A stretch of DNA of 64,000 bases, taken from a virus. Location of the stretch: the IMG/VR virus record IMGVR_UViG_3300028490_000005, positions 18,338-82,337 of that record; one strand, 5' to 3'. The position numbers were made by a program, and so were the translations under genes. This document shows, piece after piece, positions 59,515 to 64,000 of the stretch. How positions within the stretch are numbered: the stretch's first letter is position 1; every line of letters begins with the position of its first letter. The notes under the pieces are model-generated. The model made no database searches and was not told where the DNA came from. It saw only the letters and a program-made list of their open reading frames with translations.

Positions 59515-60147
59515 ATGAATAGAAAAAGAATGAGACAATTATTACCAGCAATGAAGTTTTGGGCACAAGGTGGTACGCTCCATCACTATGATTTCATTGA
59601 TGATACTTGGAAAGAAATGAAAGATGATATAAACTTCTTAGATGTTGGTCCAACATATATTATGGAAGACGGTCACTTTGAAGCAAGAAAAGCTCATGTA
59701 ATGGGTGAGTACCTTGAATATCCGACGTGTGGTAATGGGTGGATTAAAACTACTGAACCTGATTGGACTGCTGAAACATATAGACTAAGTTCCGACAATG
59801 AATTTAATTATCCTATATATAAAGAAGCCATCGACACTGGTGTTGTAGTGAAGTTTACTTCTCTATATGATTGGGAATGTGAAATACCAACGGAACATAG
59901 CGTTAAAAAAGGAACTCGACACACGGGTAGACAAACTCACGAAAACTACTTAATGTGGAAAGCGTATGTAAAATATGAATGGCAATATTCTTTTGTTGAA
60001 TACACAGATGAATGTGATGAAATTGAACACACCCAATATCAAATATCAAAAGAACATTTTGTTAATGAAGGTGAATTTATGAGAAAATATCCTTTTGGTA
60101 GGAGCTTTTCTCGCGTAGATAATAGTAAAAGAGAAAGGAGACTGTAA
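59515..60147 (+). CDS. Unknown protein, 210 aa
   Basis: GGAGGTTTAGT RBS. Aromatic-rich (Trp, Tyr, His); N-terminal LLPAMKFWAQGGTLHHYDF. No family recognised. Directly followed by NAD kinase. Confidence 0.75.
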   Translation: MNRKRMRQLLPAMKFWAQGGTLHHYDFIDDTWKEMKDDINFLDVGPTYIMEDGHFEARKAHVMGEYLEYPTCGNGWIKTTEPDWTAETYRLSSDNEFNYPIYKEAIDTGVVVKFTSLYDWECEIPTEHSVKKGTRHTGRQTHENYLMWKAYVKYEWQYSFVEYTDECDEIEHTQYQISKEHFVNEGEFMRKYPFGRSFSRVDNSKRERRL

Positions 60148-60882
60148 ATGTTTAATATAGGAAGACTACATGAAACTATAATTGATGATTATGATTCAAA
60201 TAAATACATCAAACGGTTTGACAACGTTGTTATTGCAAAGGGTGGTGACGGTACGCTACTAACAGCGATTAAAGAATTTGGAGATCTCGGTCTTCCGTTC
60301 TGGGGAATTAATGCAGGAACAGTGGGTTTCCTAATGAATGAAAATCGCATCGATTGTTCAAATGTTGATAAAATCATAACGAAAGAATTCTCACGAATTA
60401 AAGTTGAGGTTACATATCTACAAAGTGTTCGTGATATGGCAAGCATCGTTAATAGAGATATTGAGGTTGTAGAAACATTTGAAGCCTTTAATGATATTAT
60501 GATTGGTGGGGACATGAATTCGTGGATATCATTTGATGTAACGGAAAAGGATGAAATCTTTGCGAAATTTAAAGGTGGTGGAATGATTATTAGTACACCA
60601 CAAGGTTCTACTGCAATTAATAAGAATAATAACGGGGTGGTTCTACCACTTAGTTCAAATATGTGGTCAATCACTGGTGATAAAACTGATAGACACATAG
60701 AATATGTTATTAAGCCACGTAAAATGATCGTTAAGGCTGAAAGTAGAACTGACATTACAGTATGGGTTGATGGATCAAATACCATCATTAAACGTGTAAA
60801 GAAGATTGAAGTGACCAAAGGCTCTAAAATTAGAGTTATGTTCAGTGACTTCGAAGATTTTAAAAAGAAAAGGAGAATATAA
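60148..60882 (+). CDS. nadK: NAD kinase
   Basis: 244 residues. GGDGT at 32-36 (KGGDGTLLTA), GINAGTVGFL at about 53-62, FNDIMIGG, and the Gly-rich strand GGGMIISTPQGSTAINKNN are all NAD kinase signatures. It phosphorylates NAD+ to NADP+, which supports ribonucleotide reduction and folate enzymes. Slightly shorter than bacterial enzymes but complete. Together with NadV and NadM it gives this phage control of NAD(P) supply. Confidence 0.85.
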   Translation: MFNIGRLHETIIDDYDSNKYIKRFDNVVIAKGGDGTLLTAIKEFGDLGLPFWGINAGTVGFLMNENRIDCSNVDKIITKEFSRIKVEVTYLQSVRDMASIVNRDIEVVETFEAFNDIMIGGDMNSWISFDVTEKDEIFAKFKGGGMIISTPQGSTAINKNNNGVVLPLSSNMWSITGDKTDRHIEYVIKPRKMIVKAESRTDITVWVDGSNTIIKRVKKIEVTKGSKIRVMFSDFEDFKKKRRI

Positions 60883-61277
60883 TGACGGGTTATTTAGATT
60901 TTGATAGAATAGAACACTTAGGGCTTATGGAAGTTAATGTCAGTGAATTACCAACTCAGGTGATTAAACTACAAGAAGAAGCAGGAGAGGTTGCTGCGGC
61001 ATATTTAGCGTATGCTGGTACAAACAACGCTTCTGGTTCAGCACTTAAAGAGGAAGACCTTTATTCGGCGTTACTTGAAGAAGTTATTGATGTGATGATT
61101 GTATGTGCTGATATCGTTAATAAAATGACTATTGACGAAGATGAACACGGAGTATTCTATGATGGTGAAGCTAAATTGAAAAAATTGGTTGACAGAAAGT
61201 TGACTAAATGGGGTTCAAAACAGAATCTCAGGCACGCAAAAGAGAAAATGGAAAAAATTGAAACTTTCTTGAAATAA
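60882..61277 (+). CDS. MazG-like nucleotide pyrophosphohydrolase
   Basis: 131 residues, all-alpha. KLQEEAGEVAAA and LLEEVIDVMIVCADI give the ExxE...ExxD metal site of the MazG/dUTPase-like superfamily. It may remove unwanted dNTPs or NTPs, or alarmone-type nucleotides. TAATG overlap with the NAD kinase gene. Confidence 0.75.
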   Translation: MTGYLDFDRIEHLGLMEVNVSELPTQVIKLQEEAGEVAAAYLAYAGTNNASGSALKEEDLYSALLEEVIDVMIVCADIVNKMTIDEDEHGVFYDGEAKLKKLVDRKLTKWGSKQNLRHAKEKMEKIETFLK

Positions 61278-61296
61278 TACTAGGTAATCTCAGCTT

Positions 61297-61307
61297 ATTA
61301 AATAACT
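61297..61307 (+). promoter_or_regulatory. Candidate late promoter upstream of 61333
   Basis: ATTAAATAACT in the gap after the MazG-like gene, 25 bp before ATG 61333. Confidence 0.6.
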
Positions 61308-61332
61308 ATAATTTAATAGTGAAGGATTACTC

Positions 61333-61386
61333 ATGGCTCTACATACAATAAACGAAGTTGTTCAATGGTGTTACGATGCCATATAA
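61333..61386 (+). CDS. 17-residue leader ORF or frameshifted gene start
   Basis: ATG after GTGAAGGATTACTC, the only good RBS here, opens MALHTINEVVQWCYDAI and then stops. The larger frame starts inside it in another phase and has no RBS. Either a leader peptide couples translation, or a one-base change split a gene. Confidence 0.4.
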   Translation: MALHTINEVVQWCYDAI

Positions 61387-61681
61387 AGAATCAAATCTTA
61401 CAAGTTCAAATTCAATCATAGATAAAACTCAAGCTTGGGTTGATAACGGCTTAGACGTAGATGGAATTCCATTCTTTCATAGAATAAACGAACTTTCATT
61501 TTTTGAAATAGAACAGCTATGTACTGATATGATGTTTTTATTAATATTTGTTTTCATTGTAGTAAAGATCATCGAAAACTCTAAAATTCTTTCTATTCTA
61601 TCAATTAAGGTAGACATATTAATGAATAAGAATGACCACGAAAAGTTTATTGAAAAAGAACTCTTTAGGGACTTAATGTAA
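61376..61681 (+). CDS. Unknown protein with one membrane segment, 101 aa
   Basis: ATG 61376 (TTG 61358 also in frame). Hydrophobic segment around 55-72 (MMFLLIFVFIVVKII), charged ends. Behind the candidate late promoter. Confidence 0.6.
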   Translation: MPYKESNLTSSNSIIDKTQAWVDNGLDVDGIPFFHRINELSFFEIEQLCTDMMFLLIFVFIVVKIIENSKILSILSIKVDILMNKNDHEKFIEKELFRDLM

Positions 61682-61691
61682 AGGATAAACA

Positions 61692-61862
61692 ATGAAGCCA
61701 CTCGGCAGAAGACCAATTAATTTTCCAGGGAAAGAAGACTGTCACCCTCGTGACGGTTATATGAATTGGTGGGAAGATGTGATAGAACCAGATAAACGTC
61801 GGGAACGAAGAAACTCCAAAAAAGAAATTAGAAAAATTAAAGAAGATTTAAGCAAGGTTTAA
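61692..61862 (+). CDS. Unknown basic protein, 56 aa (MKPLG family)
   Basis: AAAGGATAAACA RBS. MKPLGRRPINFPGKEDC matches 32619-32846; the rest is Trp- and Arg-rich. The C-terminal EDLSKV is encoded by the next promoter's boxes. Confidence 0.65.
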   Translation: MKPLGRRPINFPGKEDCHPRDGYMNWWEDVIEPDKRRERRNSKKEIRKIKEDLSKV

Positions 61863-61880
61863 GTTACATTACGCTATAAT
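61847..61880 (+). promoter_or_regulatory. Two-box promoter upstream of 61908
   Basis: TTTAAGCAAGG / TTTAAG; ATTACGC; TATAAT at 61875-61880. Confidence 0.7.
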
Positions 61881-61907
61881 ACATTATAACAATTAAGAAA
61901 GGTTTAT

Positions 61908-62276
61908 ATGTCAGTAGCACAAACTATTGCGAAACAAATTAATGGTATGGATCCAATGGCATTCTTTGCTTGGGGCACTTCCGAATTAACTGCTTTTTCA
62001 GAGTCAGAAGACGATCTAGGAGCTTTACGCTTCAAGGTAAGGAATTGTAGGAACTTCAGAGGAACAGCGTTTATAAAGGTCACTCTCGACTTCTCAGACA
62101 CGTATACGGTATCTCTATATAAACATAAAAACATTACGAAGTCAATTAAAGCAAAAATGTTAGAAGGCGATTGGAAATACGATGAAAAGGATTTCATTAA
62201 TGAAATCTCGACAGAAAAAGATGTTTACTTTGACCAACTGGTTACGGTAATAGATAAAATTGTAGGAGAAAAATAA
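61908..62276 (+). CDS. Unknown protein, 122 aa
   Basis: GAAAGGTTTAT RBS. N-terminal helix (VAQTIAKQI), then strands (LRFKVRNCRNFRGTAFIKVTLDFSDTYTVSLYK). Resembles small phage proteins of unknown function. Confidence 0.75.
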   Translation: MSVAQTIAKQINGMDPMAFFAWGTSELTAFSESEDDLGALRFKVRNCRNFRGTAFIKVTLDFSDTYTVSLYKHKNITKSIKAKMLEGDWKYDEKDFINEISTEKDVYFDQLVTVIDKIVGEK

Positions 62277-62605
62277 TGAGCGAAATGTATTTTAAAGATT
62301 GGAACGAAGCAACTGAATTTATGAAAGAAAACCCAGCAGATGGGGTTGATGTCGGTGATATGAAAATTGTAAACTCATCAGTGTTAATTGCTATGGTGAC
62401 TGATATGTCATTACTTAGTCGTATGGTACTTGGAGATTTGACTGGTCAGGAATTAGACACAAATGAACAACTATATGATTATCTTGCAAAAACTATAGTT
62501 TTGGATGATAAAAAGGTTATGGAATATGGTTTGGTTGTGGTGGCTCAACACAGTGGTTTGGGTGATGTTCTGTCTATGATCAATCCAGTGAGTGAAGGTA
62601 AGTAA
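62276..62605 (+). CDS. Unknown acidic protein, 109 aa
   Basis: TAATG overlap. Helical, acidic. No motif recognised. Confidence 0.7.
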   Translation: MSEMYFKDWNEATEFMKENPADGVDVGDMKIVNSSVLIAMVTDMSLLSRMVLGDLTGQELDTNEQLYDYLAKTIVLDDKKVMEYGLVVVAQHSGLGDVLSMINPVSEGK

Positions 62606-62991
62606 TGAGAAATTTTACAATAGAGAACTTTTTGTGTGACAAAACTTATGGTGGTATCTGGACCGCAAGTGACCTTGACGAAACGAACGAACAAGTTTTA
62701 AAATATTCGTTGAAAACACTTGAGAAGCATTACGGTTCAGATAGACCATACATCCAAGAACAAGCTAAAAAAGGCGAACAATTACGAAAGTATATGTACA
62801 TCGCTTGGTTATCTGGTGAACTACCTTTAGAAGAAACAGATCCTAGAAACTTTGACGAATCTGGTAATGAAGTTCACGGGTTTCATCTCTTTGTTATAGG
62901 TTTCACTGATTCACCTGAAAATTGTGTCGATGACATTAATGCGATGGGTGATGAAACATTTGATAAATTGGCAAAGGGTTTCTTTTATTAG
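62605..62991 (+). CDS. Unknown acidic protein, 128 aa
   Basis: TAATG overlap. No family recognised; GFHLFVIGFTDSPENCVDDI near the end. Confidence 0.7.
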   Translation: MRNFTIENFLCDKTYGGIWTASDLDETNEQVLKYSLKTLEKHYGSDRPYIQEQAKKGEQLRKYMYIAWLSGELPLEETDPRNFDESGNEVHGFHLFVIGFTDSPENCVDDINAMGDETFDKLAKGFFY

Positions 62992-63013
62992 AAACTCAAA
63001 TTAAGGATAAATT

Positions 63014-63178
63014 ATGGAAAAATTGATAAAGAAATACCAATCAGAAATTAGAGAACTTGTAGCTTCAGTTGAAGAAAATTACGTTCAAAATAACTGTGAA
63101 GTATTAGACGCAATGGATATGGAAATTGAAACTTTGAGAAGAGTAGTAGATGACCTCAAAAATCTAAGAAAAAATTAA
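63014..63178 (+). CDS. Small helical-hairpin protein, 54 aa
   Basis: AAGGATAAATT RBS. MEKLIKKYQSEIRELVASVE ... CEVLDAMDMEIETLRRVVDDLK aligns with 57462-57617. Confidence 0.65.
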   Translation: MEKLIKKYQSEIRELVASVEENYVQNNCEVLDAMDMEIETLRRVVDDLKNLRKN

Positions 63179-63191
63179 CGAAAGGTTCGAA

Positions 63192-63497
63192 ATGAAAAAA
63201 CTATTTCTAATATCATTAACGGCGTTGATGTTTGTCGGTTGTACTGACTTTACGAAAACGAACACGAACACTAAATCTCCAACAGTAGAAACTGAAGAAG
63301 AAATGGCAAAAGGTGCAATATTCATAATGCGTCGAGGTTATCACAAAGGTTCATTTGAAATCTATTATAATCAATATAGTACGACAGTATCTTTTTATGA
63401 AATTTACATGGGTGATAGTGGAAAATGTGTAGCTTATGTAAATAAGGGTAGACCAACTGTAACTTGTGGAACATTTTCAATTCAGAAAATTATTTAG
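63192..63497 (+). CDS. Lipoprotein of the CG-x-F exported family, 101 aa
   Basis: Signal peptide with lipobox FVGC (Cys17), Thr/Lys/Asn-rich linker, then a domain ending GKCVAYVNKG...TVTCGTFSIQK as in 30082-30378 and 31443-31715. Envelope-located; role unknown. Confidence 0.7.
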   Translation: MKKLFLISLTALMFVGCTDFTKTNTNTKSPTVETEEEMAKGAIFIMRRGYHKGSFEIYYNQYSTTVSFYEIYMGDSGKCVAYVNKGRPTVTCGTFSIQKII

Positions 63498-63501
63498 CAA
63501 A

Positions 63502-63535
63502 TTTAAGCAAGGTTTAAGCTACATTACGGTATAAT
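63502..63535 (+). promoter_or_regulatory. Two-box promoter upstream of 63562
   Basis: TTTAAGCAAGG / TTTAAGC; ATTACGG; TATAAT at 63530-63535. Confidence 0.75.
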
Positions 63536-63561
63536 AGAGTATAACAAAAGAAAGGTTCAAA

Positions 63562-64000
63562 ATGACATTTACTTACAAAACTATTGCAAACTTAACTCCT
63601 CAGGAATTTAACGAAAGATATGAGGCATTCAGAGTGTTCGCTGACGAGCAATTAGAAGTTGCTAAAGGATTAGCTGAAGATGAAGTTCACACTTCAAAAA
63701 TTGGTATTGATTTATGGGATAGAAAATCCTTAGATTCAGACTGTATTTATGGTCAAGATATGGAAGACACTATAGACACCATTACCAATTTCCAAATTGA
63801 AATTTCTGAGTATAGAAATAGAAGAGGGTTCAGAGTAGAAAATAAAGATTCAATTGACGGTGATTATGAAGATTCATACGCTGAAATCGGTTATGTAGGG
63901 TATCAAGCTTCTTGGTTAGAGCCAATAGAGAAAATTAGTGATAACACATTGAATTCTGAATTTAGGGAATTAGTTAAGACTTGGTTGGCACCAGAAGGAT
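63562..64000 (+). CDS. Unknown protein, 5' part (146+ aa, partial)
   Basis: GAAAGGTTCAAA RBS; the open frame runs off the right edge. Acidic, helical start (ANLTPQEFNERYEAFRVFAD). No family recognised. Confidence 0.75.
   Translation, partial: MTFTYKTIANLTPQEFNERYEAFRVFADEQLEVAKGLAEDEVHTSKIGIDLWDRKSLDSDCIYGQDMEDTIDTITNFQIEISEYRNRRGFRVENKDSIDGDYEDSYAEIGYVGYQASWLEPIEKISDNTLNSEFRELVKTWLAPEG

Noticed and set aside
60189-60818. 209-codon minus-strand frame
   Set aside because: Lies wholly within the NAD kinase gene, whose signatures are all intact; no RBS or promoter on the minus strand.

Overview
The window is 64 kb of one strongly AT-rich, gene-dense genome. About 150 genes are packed almost end to end, and all but one lie on the + strand. 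It is a piece of a large T4-type (tevenvirus-like) lytic phage. The evidence is a T4-style replication set: UvsW-like helicase (17085-18779), gp45-like sliding clamp (19426-20127), gp32-like ssDNA-binding protein (20309-21376), T4 RNase H-like exonuclease (22495-23580), gp61-like primase (24202-25212) and gp1-like dNMP kinase (7279-7830). A Seg-like GIY-YIG homing endonuclease sits next to gp32. There are no rRNA genes, insertion sequences or CRISPR arrays. The host cannot be named. Lipobox proteins, a secreted lytic transglycosylase and TATAAT-type promoters suggest a Gram-negative bacterium with a housekeeping-type sigma factor.

Layout. 1-8 kb: a GNAT-amidoligase-P-loop fusion, a nuclease, and a nucleotide-modification operon (thymidylate synthase family enzyme, 2OG-Fe(II) oxygenase, two P-loop kinases). 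8-14 kb: small unknowns plus an RNA-repair pair (Thg1-like 3'-5' polymerase and Rnl2-like RNA ligase). 14.1-15.9 kb: a tandem array of seven small, otherwise unrelated genes that share a 7-residue N-terminal leader of the form M-L-(R/K)-E-I-x-E, plus an 18-codon open frame with a related start. I interpret this as a cassette of internal-head (capsid-targeted) proteins. 16-27 kb: replisome. 27-42 kb: accessory genes, mostly unknown, including membrane proteins, lipoproteins, a Nudix hydrolase, a GGCT-fold protein, a structured tRNA-like RNA gene and a lytic transglycosylase. 42.2-46.6 kb: an adhesin/tail-fibre cluster with BspA-type (DUF285-like) 24-residue repeats. 46.6-64 kb: more accessory genes, including an NAD+ regeneration pair (NamPRT and NMN adenylyltransferase), a nucleoside 2-deoxyribosyltransferase-like protein, an NAD kinase and a MazG-like pyrophosphohydrolase.

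Regulation. Thirty-two near-identical promoters precede short operons. They have two TTAAG-type boxes 11 bp apart, the second starting 17 nt upstream of TATAAT, and are usually followed by a conserved leader ending in AAAGGCTTAAAATG. A second motif, ATTAAATA(A)CT, occurs six times. It lies just upstream of the internal-protein array, gp32, the homing endonuclease, an AAA-type ATPase, the tail-fibre cluster and a gene near 61.3 kb. It is the best candidate for the late promoter (T4 late: TATAAATA). Several proteins end in a short hydrophobic-acidic peptide (MDEWL, MDEWI, MLEWF) that looks like a sliding-clamp-binding tail.

All functional calls come from reading motifs by eye; no database search was run. 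'Unknown' means I do not recognise the protein.
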